From NCBI GenBank assembly GCA_932294295.1, contig OW028575.1:18852058-18916057 (forward strand): DNA of 64,000 nucleotides, given 5' to 3'. Within the stretch, counting starts at the first letter, position 1, and each line of letters opens with the position of its first letter. The translations under genes were made by a program, and so were the position numbers. This DNA comes from Alitta virens (taxonomy: Eukaryota; Annelida; Polychaeta; Phyllodocida; Nereididae). Below are positions 1-11,937 of this stretch, piece after piece. The notes beneath the pieces are model-generated. The model was not told the origin of the DNA. It was given only the letters and a program-made list of their open reading frames with translations, and made no database searches.

Positions 1-95
1 TCCATCCTTCCTGGTTTGCGTTATTAAGTGAATTTTTAATTTCGCTAATGCATCCAATATTTTGTTCTACCTCTCTACTAGAACTTGTTACTAGC

Positions 96-157
96 TATTC
101 TATTCTATTCTATTCTGTTTTGTTCTATTCTATTCTATTCTATTCTATTCTATTCTC
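96..157. repeat. (TATTC)n pentanucleotide microsatellite
   Basis: About twelve units of TATTC, with one TGTTT-like interruption near 117-122. It runs directly into the 8-bp repeat described next. It is a simple-sequence tract with no coding sense. Confidence 0.95.
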
Positions 158-181
158 ATGATCTCATGATCTCATGATCTC
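156..181. repeat. 8-bp tandem repeat CTCATGAT, three copies
   Basis: Three exact copies of CTCATGAT at 156-163, 164-171 and 172-179, abutting the pentamer tract. The next bases, CTCTTGATGAGC, look like a degenerate fourth copy. Confidence 0.9.
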
Positions 182-2090
182 TTGATGAGCACTTGATGAA
201 TTCGGCATCATTTCCTCACGCACAGGTGCCATTATCTGACCTTGCACAGGCATGCATGTTATTCTCAATCATTCAAGCATCTTCCTTGGGCACGAGAATC
301 TCTTGAGATTCTGCTGCTGAGGCGAGGTGTCTATGAATGCAGCCAGGCGATCATACAAGCATTCGCAAGACACTTCGTGATGGACGTGTATTTCATTCCA
401 TGACCAGTTTGAATTTAGGAGTGTCAATGAAAAGATTGCAAGGCTATTAAAAATTTCAATTAATAAAATGCTCACGACAACGACAACCGGATACCATGGA
501 TTGAATTTTTACTTGAACTTTTCCTGCAAATCTGAAACCGACTTCACTTGATGTGAAACGGAATATCACGACGTTGTGGAAATAATTGAAAAAGCAAAAC
601 GTGTGACACCCGGTTGGATTACAATGTCATGACTTGCTTAAAGCCCTTAAAAACATGCAACTGTGTCTAACACACACACAAAATATAAATCTCTTGTAAA
701 ATATCACAATTGTCACGCAGATCTCTCTTCCTCATTATCAATGGCTCTTGTTTTTCACTCATAATACAATAGGTGTTGCGCATCTTTTCTGAGACACTAA
801 TTGTCATTTACGACTGCAACAGCTTCGACGTCACAATGCTATTGTTCTCCCTGAATACAATCATCACGGGTAGAATGTGCACAAAAGGCTTCTTGAGAGC
901 TGGTTTAATGGTTTTCTTCATCATGATACATAATTTATGCGAGTTGTTCACCAGAAATGAATATAACAAAGTTCTTCATGTAATTTCATGTCATGACATT
1001 TAGTATGATAAGGAAACTTCACCCTCTGATGAAAGTTTATTTGAATAGATTGACCTCAACCATATTGGTCAGGCCAGTTTTTTCATCAACTGTGTCACAA
1101 TCTAAAAAGATGTTCACACAAAATGCTGGGCTAGTACCAATTTAAGTTCAAGTCATCTACAAAACCAGATGGAGAGAAAAAAGGCGAAAAGTCATCAGAG
1201 GAGAACATCAAACACAAAGACAGGTTCTAGGTTCAACTAGAGAACTGTCTTGCTGTGTCTAATAGCGATATAGTAGTGGTATAGGCAGGAAAGACGCAAT
1301 CAAAAGTAATGAGAAATAGAAAAGAAAATCTTCTCAGCCTACCCCCAAAACCATCTGTAATGGCTGCAGCATCAGGACTAATGACAAATCACTGTCTGGC
1401 TCTTTTCACCACGCAGCATCTAGTACTTATAGTCTATGTCTCTTTGAAGTATCGAAATGTCTGTAGAATTAAAGGAGTCTGCATGTCACAATGACACTAC
1501 AGAAGGTATATTATATGGATTCAGCCATGACAGCATTATGAGAATATATCTGTAAAGTAACATAATCCGTATCAGGGAGATCCGGTGACCTACATTTCAG
1601 AAGAAAAGACTATAAATCAGTACACCTTACCACAATGAACAAATCCTTCATAAAAAGTAAATTACGGTTCTGTCAAAAATGACTGATTGCTTGGTTGGAG
1701 CTAGTTATTGTTATTGGTAAATATTTTTATCTGACCAAAAATCTCCAGCTTTTGTTGAAAGTGGCCTTATTCAATACAATTCAGCTGGATGGCTCAAATC
1801 TGGTTCAGTTGAACACTTGGGTCACGTAGAATCTGACACAAAGACATCATAAAATGGAGATCAGGCGAATATCAGAGCTGAAGATCAGGGATGAAGGGCA
1901 TCATGCAAGGAGATGGGAAGAAGATTAGATAGGATGGGAAGAAGAATCAGGGGGCAGCCTGGGACATGTTGACCACTTGGCAGATGATCATTACACCCTT
2001 CTGGGGCAACTGCAATTACCCTTAATCTGTCTTTAGTAGCAGGCCAGCCCCGGGGACCAGTGACCTGCTTGCAGATGCAATGGAGTCTTG

Positions 2091-2091
<1 letters not shown>
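182..2091. other. Non-coding stretch, no gene recognised
   Basis: The open frames here are all under about 80 residues and show no domain signature. A short (AC)n run lies near 670-680. I see no RNA gene and no clear transposon boundary. Confidence 0.6.

Positions 2092-2121
<30 letters not shown>
2092..2121. repeat. (GCT)10 trinucleotide repeat
   Basis: About ten uninterrupted GCT units (CAG on the minus strand). The minus-strand frame reads them as poly-alanine inside a 110-residue open frame with no other protein-like feature, so I treat the tract as non-coding. It is one of at least thirteen CAG/CTG tracts in the window. Confidence 0.95.
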
Positions 2122-4020
2122 AGGGAGACGGGCCATCAGCATCAGCGACCAAGATGCGATCCCTCCAGAATCCTCTAGATGCACAAGAGATAAGAAGTTA
2201 GCAGAATCAGATTGCATGATATGATATAGGCCAGAATCAGGCAGATCACAAGTCTATTAGGAGTATGTCATCCCCTGAGGCAGACGCTGGCCCTGGGGGA
2301 TTACCAGAGTAGCTAGTTCACACTAAGATGCAATGATGTGTACTTGTACACTCTTTGCTGTGTATTTGCGTGCAGAAGAAATATTATTTTGTCGTCAGCT
2401 CTGTTTTGTTTCTGTACAGTAAAAGAAAGATTAAGTCCTGCATGCGTCTGCTCAGAATTCACCCCCCAACTGTTGATCAAGAAACCAAAAGTTTCATCCT
2501 TGCCAGAAACAAATTAGAAGCACATTCAAGAAAGTAAAATTCTAGAAGCTGGTCATGAAAATGAAAGAAGCAAGAGACTCGAGGAGTTTCAAATTACTTC
2601 TACGGAAGGTAAATTGAAATTCAGTCTGAGGTGTGCTCCAATCTGGACCATTAACCTTGAGACAACAATTCAGTGCTTCTGCAAACAAGTGAATTACTTG
2701 ACATAAGACCCTTGAAACGAAAGAGAAGCTCCGCTCCATCAGTCTACTCAAGATGCTGTGCCTGCAGGCTGCTGCTGCTGCAGTCTTAGACAACTCTAGT
2801 TGAGCAGTTCTTACATGTTACCACTGTTAAACCTAACATTCTGGCCACCTCGCTAATAAAAATAACACAACATTATATACTACCTCACTATTCGGGTCAG
2901 ATGTACAGAAAGGGAGGGGTTCTTTACAGAGAGGTTTTAATGGGTATTCCTTTGACGAAACAAACTGGTGGCCAGTTCTTTCCAGTGGGTGCCCCTGGAT
3001 CAGTCACACAACAGAGGGGGTGCCCAAGGGGTCCGAAGTTCACCCCTTTCTGTCCCCCAGCTAATCACAGCAAATCTCTTTCCCCGAGTAATATGAGCAA
3101 GCCTCACGGAACTATCCACTTGGTTGCCCCGAGTTAACACAAGGTCAATGGAACCATGGAGAGTTGTTTATTGAAATAGATGGGTGATATGATTCCAAAA
3201 CACTTTTTCCCAATGGTAATAGCGAGGGTTACATCGCAGACTCCTTGGGCAGGCCAACTGCCAATCTTTGGCCATGGTGCACCTTTGTGGTCTGTGGATA
3301 TTTCAAGAACGGCAAGGACTTTCATATAGCATCTCAATCATTCTCTGGCAATTTATGGAAAGTGAAGTTCCCAAGTATGATGTTAAATATTCGGCAACAA
3401 TGTTTGAAATGTTCATGTGGGAGTTTTAACTTCTTTGAAGCAAATTAGTGTAACTCCGCAACTTGCAGATGCACTACCATCTTCTATTTTTATTGATGCA
3501 ATTTCAATTTGGCTCAGGTTGCATCCGCCTTCCTTACTGACTTAGCAACAATTTTGCAACAATCTCAAGAAATCCGTCACAGCCCCACCTGGTGCAGAGA
3601 ATTCGCCTCAAGAAATGCAGACTATTAGCAATGCTAATTTTATCGCCCATTTATGCATCATTCTAGAATTTATCACCAGCATGTCACTTTTATTTTCCAC
3701 ACAGAGTCTTCTTAGGTTTTAATAGCAACCCAAGTTTTAGGACCAAGCTCTTCTCTCTTTAAAAGAAGCCATAAAATTATTCATGTGCAAGCGATTATAA
3801 GGGATACAAAAGAGTGAAGCTGTTTGTACCACAAGGCTGCAGGCATGTGCAAGATACAAGAGATTGTGTATATGATTTCAGTGGGCACATCCTTTTGTGT
3901 GTATAGCATAGAATGAAAGAAGGCTTTTTATGAAGATGGATGATCAATGAATTTGGTGAGATAGAAACGGGACACCAGTGAAAAGCAGTGTAAGAGTGGG
4001 CAATTGGAGAAGAGGTAAGA
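2122..4020. other. Non-coding stretch with a short CTG tract
   Basis: A (CTG)4 tract ending in CAG lies at 2768-2783. The remainder has only short open frames on both strands and no recognisable gene or element. Confidence 0.55.
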
Positions 4021-4060
4021 GACACTTTGAGACACTTTGAGACATTCTGAGACATTCTGA
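4021..4060. repeat. 10-bp tandem repeat, four copies
   Basis: Two copies of GACACTTTGA are followed by two copies of GACATTCTGA. The flank at 4061-4082 carries further degenerate GACA and ACTCTGAGA pieces, so the array is probably older than its four clean units. Confidence 0.9.
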
Positions 4061-4082
4061 GACAGAGCAAAACACTCTGAGA

Positions 4083-5754
4083 AGTGCCTCATGAATTGCC
4101 GGGGTTATTTAACAGAGAGGGGGGAGTATTCCTTCGTGCTTCTTCAAAAGAACAGAGCTGGGCTGTGCAGGAGCAATCATGAGGGGCCACGTGATGGGAC
4201 CACTCAGCATGGCCTGGCAGAACAGACTGGAGAAAGCAGCCCTTCCACAGTGTGTGTGCATTCTGCCACTTGCAATAGCCTTAAGAAAGTTCATCATTTA
4301 CTGCATGAACACATACAGTGAGTTCTATAAAATAAGGAGACTCCAGACAGCTGTAAGCTTACACCTACCACAACTGAAAAGTATAAACCTTGGTACATAT
4401 ATGTAAATGTAAGAAATTTATCTCATATATCATAAATATGTAGTCGCAATAGACATGCATCTTTTCAACATAAATGACAACATTTAATATGTGTTACTCG
4501 CAACTTGTGCAACAAATGGTGCTGCATGTACTTTTAGATCTGGCTTTGAGTAGCCAGCTGTAATCAGACAGTTCCATTCAGTGGCAGGTAGCATCGTATA
4601 GCAGAAGTTGTGTAGCTTTGTCTAGGTTCAATTTGACAGGCTGTTTTTAATGAAACCTAACTGTAAGAACTTCGTCTTAAAGGTTGTAGCATCACTTCAC
4701 TCCTGAGAACACCTTTAAATAACGTAAAGATGATTTCAGTTACACAGTAGTTTGTATTTAAGTCCAGTTTATCAATATTTCTGTAACACAAGTCGTTAAC
4801 TTTTTGCAGGTCATAAAATATGTGGCTCATAAAACCGCATCATCCCCACATTCTCCCACGAGATGGCGCCTGAGTGCAGTTTTACGGCCATTGTCCTCAG
4901 GGCACACGTGACCTCCATTGTTTTCCAGCTGGGCATCAGGTCAGCATCATGTGATATGTAAAATGTACTTCTACACACATAGAAGACCCATCTAATGTAT
5001 CTGAAAAGTATATCTAAAATACCCAAACCAGAAAAAGAGATACCCTCAGTGAAATATATTCAGTCCTTGCTGTCTTGTATGTTCAACATTAAATACCTTT
5101 TGGTACTTAGCTTTACCTTTAATGCCAAAACAATATAATACAGTAATACACTAAACAATTTAATGATTTGTACAATACAATACAGGTATGGCTAATTTCG
5201 TGCGCCACTATCAAACAGTGTACTTCAATGAATGAATTATAATGAATGCATATAATTCGTGTAACTGAATTATCCCGTGTACGTAATTGTAGCAGCAAAT
5301 GTCAAGATATCAATTGAATGGATGGAAGCTGACGACAGGACCAAACCTGTCAGTAATTCTTCATTCTTCACAATTGTGAAAGAGATTTGTTCTTCAATAT
5401 CCACAAGTCAAATAATATAAGTTAACATAAAATGCACCACAGATGTAATATCATATCATGAGACCTACCGGAATGAGATGGATGGCCATACCAGCTGGTG
5501 GATTCATCGTGCTAATATATCCAAGTTTATCCAAGTGCACTCACTGTCAGCCAGAGCAAAATGTGCCTCAGTCCAAGAGTGTGACCATGGACTAGTGGTC
5601 CATTTTGGCCCCAGGGCCTGGTCTACTCATCTCCATCCCATAGGCCTGCTGCAGCAACCTCATCACTCACGTCACCAGCTGACACTGTCTTATTACTTGT
5701 CCACTATGTTGCAAACACACAGTAACAGCTGAACGTTTAACTCCCCGCAGATCA
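4083..5754. other. Non-coding stretch, no gene recognised
   Basis: Short open frames only. A minus-strand frame across 4811-5026 (71 residues) has a protein-like composition in its middle, but it has no domain I recognise and no convincing flanking splice pair. An acceptor-like tract ending in TTTTTGCAG lies near 4801-4809 on the plus strand without a supported exon. Confidence 0.5.
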
Positions 5755-5960
5755 CTCAATTGCAACTCACTGAAAAACTCAATTGCAACTCACTGAGAAA
5801 CTCAATTGCAACTCACTGAAAAACTCAATTGCAACTCACTGAAAAACTCAATTGCAACTCACTGAGAAACTCAATTGCAACTCACTGAGAAACTCAATTG
5901 CAACTCACTGAAAAACTCAATTGCAACTCACTGAGAAACTCAATTGCAACTCACAGAAAA
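5755..5960. repeat. 23-bp minisatellite, nine copies
   Basis: Nine head-to-tail 23-bp units start at 5755, 5778, 5801, 5824, 5847, 5870, 5893, 5916 and 5939. Each begins CTCAATTGCAACTCACTGA. Units differ almost only at one base, GAAAAA versus GAGAAA, in the order A, G, A, A, G, G, A, G. The ninth unit is divergent at its end (CACAGAAAAG). Such low divergence suggests recent expansion or ongoing homogenisation. Confidence 0.97.
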
Positions 5961-6399
5961 GATATCTGGCTTCCCTTTCAGTTGCTAAACCACTCAGAGC
6001 ACCACTCAATTCAGGATGACTCTGAACTGACTTTGGACAATTTCCAGCCTAACTATCTAGACTCAAAGACCATCTGAGTCACAAAGAAACCTTCAATAGA
6101 GACATGAAACTTCAATAGCACATGCACATGTATTTGCTATTATACACTATACCCCACTACTAAGAGTAGTTTTAACAGAGAGGTTCTGATGATCACCGTT
6201 AATTCGTGCACATTCAAAGAGGCACACACATATTACAGACCTCACTAATTCATAGCAGAAGAATTTCGCCTGGAGTTAGATACAGATCCAGTAGCATCAT
6301 TTCTAATTTACAATGACCAAGTCAAGAATTCGACAATAGAAGAAAGAGGAGTTTAAGGCAACACTTGGTATAAATCTTGGTGAATTAGTTGGCGTTGCA
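5961..6399. other. Non-coding spacer
   Basis: No gene or element boundary is recognised. TTTTAACAGAGAGGTT near 6170 weakly resembles a stretch near 2920, but not enough to define a repeat. Confidence 0.5.
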
Positions 6400-6700
6400 T
6401 CACAGCAATGGATAGCCTTGGCTTTAATTATCACAATTACAGGCGGTGAATTACACGTCGTCTTGCCCCCTGATAATCCTTCATCGAATGGCGCTCATTA
6501 GAATTTTAAAAGAGGCGTCTTTTGACGACCGCAAAGAACGTCCGGGTCCGTCCGACGCCGCGTAATTTCACACCAGAGAACGCGGACAAATTCCAGGAGA
6601 ATTAGGCGTTCCGTTCCTCAGAGAAATCTCATAAATTATGCATTGCCTTTGATTTGTTTAGTTAATCTAACGTGAAAAGACATGTTTAGCAATATTTGGA
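6400..6700. promoter_or_regulatory. Candidate cis-regulatory block, CpG-rich
   Basis: This block stands out from its AT-rich surroundings. About 6515-6600 is dense in CpG dinucleotides (for example GACGACCGCAAAGAACG), and homeodomain-type ATTA/TAAT cores surround it (TTTAATTATCACAATTACA near 6424, TCATTAGAATTTTAA near 6495, ATAAATTATGCAT near 6631). There is no sustained open frame. Retained CpGs and clustered motifs are typical of developmental enhancers or unmethylated islands, but that reading is inference from composition alone. Confidence 0.3.
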
Positions 6701-8139
6701 GTCTGTCTGAGGTGGGGAGGGAGCGAGGCAATGAAGCCGCGTCATTCGGATGAAAAGCAGACGAAAATTGAAAAAGCGGGAAAAGACAATGGCATAGATA
6801 CATCGGCGCCCCTCAGCCATGCTCTATCGTTGAAGTTGAATAAAAATGGCCAAAAAAATTAAAATATCACGCACTCCCAATAAACACGGAGAGGAAGCGG
6901 AAATTACATCGCATTGCATTTCTGGAGGAAGTCATTTTCAAAGGCAAACTATCACGTGACCCAATTCAGGCTCCAATCATCAACGCAGAAACCAACGTCT
7001 GAAAAAAAGTTTGAATTCCAAAAACGCTTGATTAAAAAAACCTTCCAAAAACGTTCCAGTTGATAAGAAAACAAAGTTCACAGGAAGTTTCAAGTCCAAT
7101 TTAAAGCTGCAATTACTGAAATAAGTGTCCTGCAGTTGGCCGAAGCCCCCACTCTAATGCGAGAGCAGCTCTCGAGTATTCCGCATGCACAAGTGTGATG
7201 CTTTGAATACGTAGTGGAATCCGCATCATCTCACCTTGTTTCAGCAACCAGAATCAGTTGATCGATGGCTCAGCATCTCTTCAATAACCCTGCAATGTGA
7301 TGCTATCTTTGCAGGGGCTGTGATGGATCTGCGCTAGTTTAAAAGTACACATCATGAGATGCATGCGAAGTGGGCTTCTGCTCAGCCAAAACGTGCAGTA
7401 CTGCCACACAACTTGGCAGCAAGGGCAGCCATAGGGAATACCATAAGATGCTGATACCAATGTCCTGTGATGGGTATGAGGACATTAAACATGAAAATGT
7501 GCTCTAAGGACAGCCCTGCTCGAAAATCCACCACAGAGTAGATTCCAGTTATTCCGTAGTTATTCTGTAGTCATTCTGGTAGTGAGAAAGATGGCTTGGC
7601 TTGGAAGTAACGAGGAGATCCACATACAGCCTCTAACCACAAATAAATAATGATACAAATTAGTAGTCTAAATAACACTATCGACTTTCTGTAAGAACAA
7701 TAGGCCAGGGATTTACAGTGTTACATGCGAAGCTGACAGACAACACAGTAACCTTAGCGCAGAATAAAAGGAGCAGGTAGACATGTGATCCACGAGAGGA
7801 GATTTACAATCCCACAGGTGGCGTTGCATGTTTCTTTTTACAAAACCCCGCAGTCCTGCACCGCCCTGCACAGCCCTGCAGCAGTCCCACGTGTTTTTAT
7901 CACCAAATGACAATCGTTCGCAGCCCCCCCCCCGGTCACACACATTCACTGCGTTTGCCCAAGCTACAGTGCACCCACTTCCGGTGAACACGCCACCTAG
8001 CGAGTGGACGATAATAGAGGACGTCATACTGAAGGAAACGGACACATTGTCAGGGGACGCAAGTGGCCCCAGCAGGGCGCCACCATCGCTAGTCATTGTA
8101 TTTATAGAGGTCCATTCTACTCTGTCAACAAATGCCATT
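6701..8139. other. Non-coding stretch with a poly-C run
   Basis: A (C)10 run lies at 7924-7933, beside a CCTGCA-rich patch at about 7850-7890. Frames of 141 residues (minus, 7713-8138) and 108 residues (plus, 7828-8154) overlap each other here. Both cross the homopolymer and neither shows a domain, so they look like products of locally higher GC. Confidence 0.5.
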
Positions 8140-8475
8140 GTGTCATTGCCATGACAACAAAAACATCGCCAACCACTATTTTTCCTCCAAATATGACATT
8201 ATATTTATAGGCAACCATTCCCGCAGTTGCCATGGTTTCCCTTATCTTTCCTGCAGCTCCATCACTGCAAGGACAGTCCTGCTGCAGTCCCTCCAGCTCT
8301 GCATCCCATTATCTCACCCATGATCCAAAACTACCATATTTCACGACACATCTACATGGATGGGCACATTCGTCATAGGAACCGATTTAGGAAAGGCAAA
8401 TATTGTCCTTTCCAAAATAGAAGTGAAACTGACTGGGAAGGTTCTGCAAATACAATGCAATCGTATCCATGGCAA
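8140..8475. promoter_or_regulatory. Cluster of RFX X-box-like half-palindromes
   Basis: Three CCATGG/CCATG-A palindromic sites resembling RFX X-box cores lie within about 330 bp: ATTGCCATGACAAC near 8147, GTTGCCATGGTTTC near 8226 and GTATCCATGGCAAT near 8464. A further strong match, GTATCCATGGCAAC, lies alone near 10524. RFX factors bind such sites; whether these are used is unknown. Confidence 0.2.
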
Positions 8476-10620
8476 TACTTGTATCACAAAATCCAGATCC
8501 AGAAGAATAACTAAAGTATACAATGCATCTCGGCTAAAGAAACAAGCTGCACTGAAAAAGAATTGTACATAATTGTGTGATGGACATCCCCCACATATAT
8601 GGATGCAGATCTTAAAGGGACCTCTGTAATTGGCAGTTCTGTACACTTTCCCTTCACTTAGCCAATGTTGAAAGTACAATTTTACCCATAATCATACGAA
8701 TAATGACAGCACGATGGCAACAAATTCGACATTTATACAGTACACTGCAGGCATTATGGAAGGCTATGGAAGCCTGGAGGAACTGATGTCCTGCATGTTC
8801 TACAGAGGAGACGTAAAGCCCAAAAGAAAGAGACGACGTGATGTGTAAATCAGGAGCTGGGTCATCAGTGACCAGTGGTCTTCCTTTATGCCCAGGTCAC
8901 TCTACATATTGCTGGTCATCCATCAGTGTCCAGGGCTATTCAGCATCTCAAAGACCATGTTAAATGCTGCTGCCCAGCCTTTCATCCCTGCTCAGCAGCA
9001 CAACCACCAGCTGCATCAACCGAAAGCATCTCTCCCATCCTAACAGTTCGTTGCTATGTTGCACCACTAGATAAATGACCATTTGCTTACAATAAATGCT
9101 CCATACAAAGCATTTGTCAACGTTGCTTAATTATATTGTTTGTGCAATACCATATACACTACAGTTGGTTGTTATGCTGGCTGAGGAGTCCTAATACCAG
9201 ATACGACTGTTGGTTGTTTGGTACACCAAATTGGCTGTTATTCCAGATACACGATTCATTCATTTTGCGATGCTAGACTTACCAATTGGTTGGCAAGCTG
9301 GACACAACACTTTGCTGTGTTTCTAGACACAGCAGTTGCATGGACACAACAGTTGGTTGCGCAAGACACAACATTAGGTCCTGCTGGATTCAATACTTTC
9401 TTGTAGAGTTAAACAAAGCTGTAGTGACGTCAAATATACATACTTTGGTTGCAATATTAAATGGGCACAACATGCAATTGCAATATGCAGCCACACGATG
9501 GTGTGCAGAATTACACACAACAGACACCAGTGCTTCTCAGCAAACTACCCTCGTGGTAATATCTTCTTAATATTCAAGGATTTGGCTTATAATAGTTGTG
9601 AAACATATAAATAAAAAACTTCACGCAGGATTTATTGTAAGTTTAGAGACTAATGTGATTAAACACAAGGCGAACACAACATAAAGGCATTTGCTGTATC
9701 AAAGTGTTGGGAATTACTCTGCCTCTCTGAGAGTTACACTGACTCACACAAGCATCCGCTCTTTTTCTGGTTATTTTCATTACATAGAGACAGAGAGCAA
9801 AAAGCTGTGAGAAAGATAGGGAGAGATATAGCTTTTTATGTAATAAGAATAACTCTTGAAGTAGAGAGTAAGCAGGAATATGGAATTACAAGCAGCCAGT
9901 GACACTGATCAAAAGATGTTCTCCCAGTATGCAGCCACTGCATGGGGTTACCACAGAAAGCTCAAAATATCTGATGATGTAATTGCCAGCAGCATATATG
10001 AAATGGAAGTTTCACTCAGACACCAGACTATCAAGGTTGCTGCAGATTCACAATGGATGCGAGTATGATGATGTTAAAGACGTCTAGAGATGGGAATTCA
10101 ATCTCCTCCTAGTGGATTAGCTGTGTAATGAACTCCCATGTTGAGTCAAGGAAAAGACATAGCCATGGGGCAAAGGTTTACTCTTACTATATCATCGCTA
10201 CACCTGCCATTTGATGTTAAGCTAAGCTACAAACACTGAGGCAAAGCAATGGAATCGATATGCAGCTGCTTTCTTCCCAGTTACTCAAGACGAATGCAAA
10301 ACAAATGGTATGACGCAGTAAAACATTGCTGTTTCTTATTAATCACTAAAGCCAATTCTGTGCCAAATCACTGGTCTGACGGGTTAAGTTCTACAATAAT
10401 AATATCAGAACCATGCACTCACGACACATCTAAGTAAGATGTTAGTGGCAAAGCAGCATGTCTTATATAGACCCCCTCCCATCCCACACACAATAAAGGT
10501 CTTGTGGGTTCTTGACTGATGGGTATCCATGGCAACTGCCATCACCTCAGCAGCACCACCAGCTCTGTATTAAACTGCGGGGCCCTGAATCATTGATGGC
10601 TTCACTAACAAGTAAATGGG
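8476..10620. other. Non-coding stretch with a decayed repetitive patch
   Basis: Between about 9160 and 9420 short words recur irregularly (GTTGGTTG three times, GACACAAC or GACACAGC four times), as in an old tandem array. A chance open frame of 94 residues crosses part of it. No gene is recognised in the remainder. Confidence 0.5.
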
Positions 10621-10749
10621 ATGGGCAGAAATAGCGCAAGACAAAAATAAAATAACAAGGCAGCAATTTGCAGTTTATGTTGAGGAGTCTGCCAATGGGC
10701 TAATCAGTCAGTGCCTCTGCCAACTAGGTGTGTAGTGCAGTCCGCAATC
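10621..10749 (+). repeat. Dispersed repeat R1, copy a
   Basis: About 120 bp clearly related to 33012-33133. The best shared stretch is TGTTGAGGAGTC, then GGCTAATCAGTCA-TGCCTCTGCCAAC and GTGTAGTGCAGTCC, with a few substitutions and small indels. Both copies are in the same orientation. It has no tRNA-like head or terminal inverted repeat that I can see, so the class is unknown. Confidence 0.85.
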
Positions 10750-11793
10750 ATATTAGTTAATTGCCAAATACACGACATTACTCAATACAATTAACGCGGA
10801 CAACTCAAACTAATTACATTATTGAAAACTAATTACTTAAATTTATATTTTGCGCCTCTTTGAGCATTAATTCTGTTTGTATCAGGCCACACTTGTGTGG
10901 TTTTCTTAAAGGTAACAAACAGTTTTCCCACATAACATACGTTATTTTTCTATAATATCACATTTACATCACTTAGGTAAATCAATATCTGTTATTACTT
11001 ATCATGAGAGATAAATCTAGTTGCCATAAGGTCTACAGCAACATCATTAGAGATAGCTAAAAAAAATATATCTGTAGAATATATAATGCTTCTCTTAAAA
11101 CAATTTTCCTCTTTAACATTCCACAGAACCTTTAGACAGGAAGCAATCAGGCCCACAATGTTGAATGAAAGAACAAGAGGTCTGGTCGAGCGTTCCTAAG
11201 TAATTATGCAAATGAGCAAAGGTCACCGAGGTCAAGGTGATAGCGAGGCTGTAATACTAAGACCAAAGCGGGGCAGAAGAGATAGGGCAGTTGTATGCTG
11301 CGGAGAAGCAGTGATTGAAGTTGTTATACACCCTGGTGCATATAGTTTGCATAGATTGTATAATAGTGTATTGCATTAAGATATCATTGAAGCCATTCTC
11401 CAGCTCCTTGGCAGTATCTTTGACTATGAAAACAGAGAAGGCAACTGGGTGTAAAATCACCATCCAAGGTTAGAGGTCTAGAGCAATCAATCGCCACTAA
11501 GACACCAGATTGTAGCAGGGATTGTAGCAGAGACCAGAGCAAATCGAGTGAAGCTAAATCTGCTTGTTGTGAACTGAGAATGCCTTCAACCTCTGCCGTC
11601 CAGCCCTCTCAATCCTGACAAATCGAATCAGCCTGAATCAGATGTGGGAAACAGAAAGGGACATCGATGCTCCCAGGCCAAACCTAATGCATTCTACATA
11701 TTACAAGAGAGTAATGCTAAGTAAGATATTGCACAGTTTGGTGGTTCTGGATTTGCTTGTAGTGGTAAGTTTTTGCTCATAAGAAATTTCCCT
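10750..11793. other. AT-rich non-coding flank of the LINE
   Basis: About 10750-11100 is very AT-rich with no sustained frame. Around 11190-11260 lies an octamer-like ATGCAAAT with AGGTCA half-sites (GGTCACCGAGGTCAAGGTGA). No ORF1 of the LINE is recognisable here, so the 5' boundary of that element is not resolved. Confidence 0.45.
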
Positions 11794-11937
11794 TAATCAC
11801 AAGTTCAGATCTTGACTGGGGGTGATCAAACAATATTTATACTAAGTTTTCTTTTGCAGTCTGAATTATTTTTAAAAACAAACATATTTGATGAAATTGC
11901 TAATAGCCCATTAAATAGCCTTAGTTATAGTGTTATT

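Noticed and set aside
96..181. CRISPR-like or regulatory array
   Set aside because: It is plain microsatellite sequence with no spacers; none of the tandem arrays in the window has unique spacers.
1200..1250. GGTTCAACTAG as a tRNA B-box
   Set aside because: No A-box at the correct distance and no cloverleaf could be drawn; no true tRNA gene was found anywhere in the window.
7713..8154. Overlapping frames of 141 residues (minus) and 108 residues (plus)
   Set aside because: They run opposite each other through a poly-C run and a CCTGCA-rich patch; neither has a domain.
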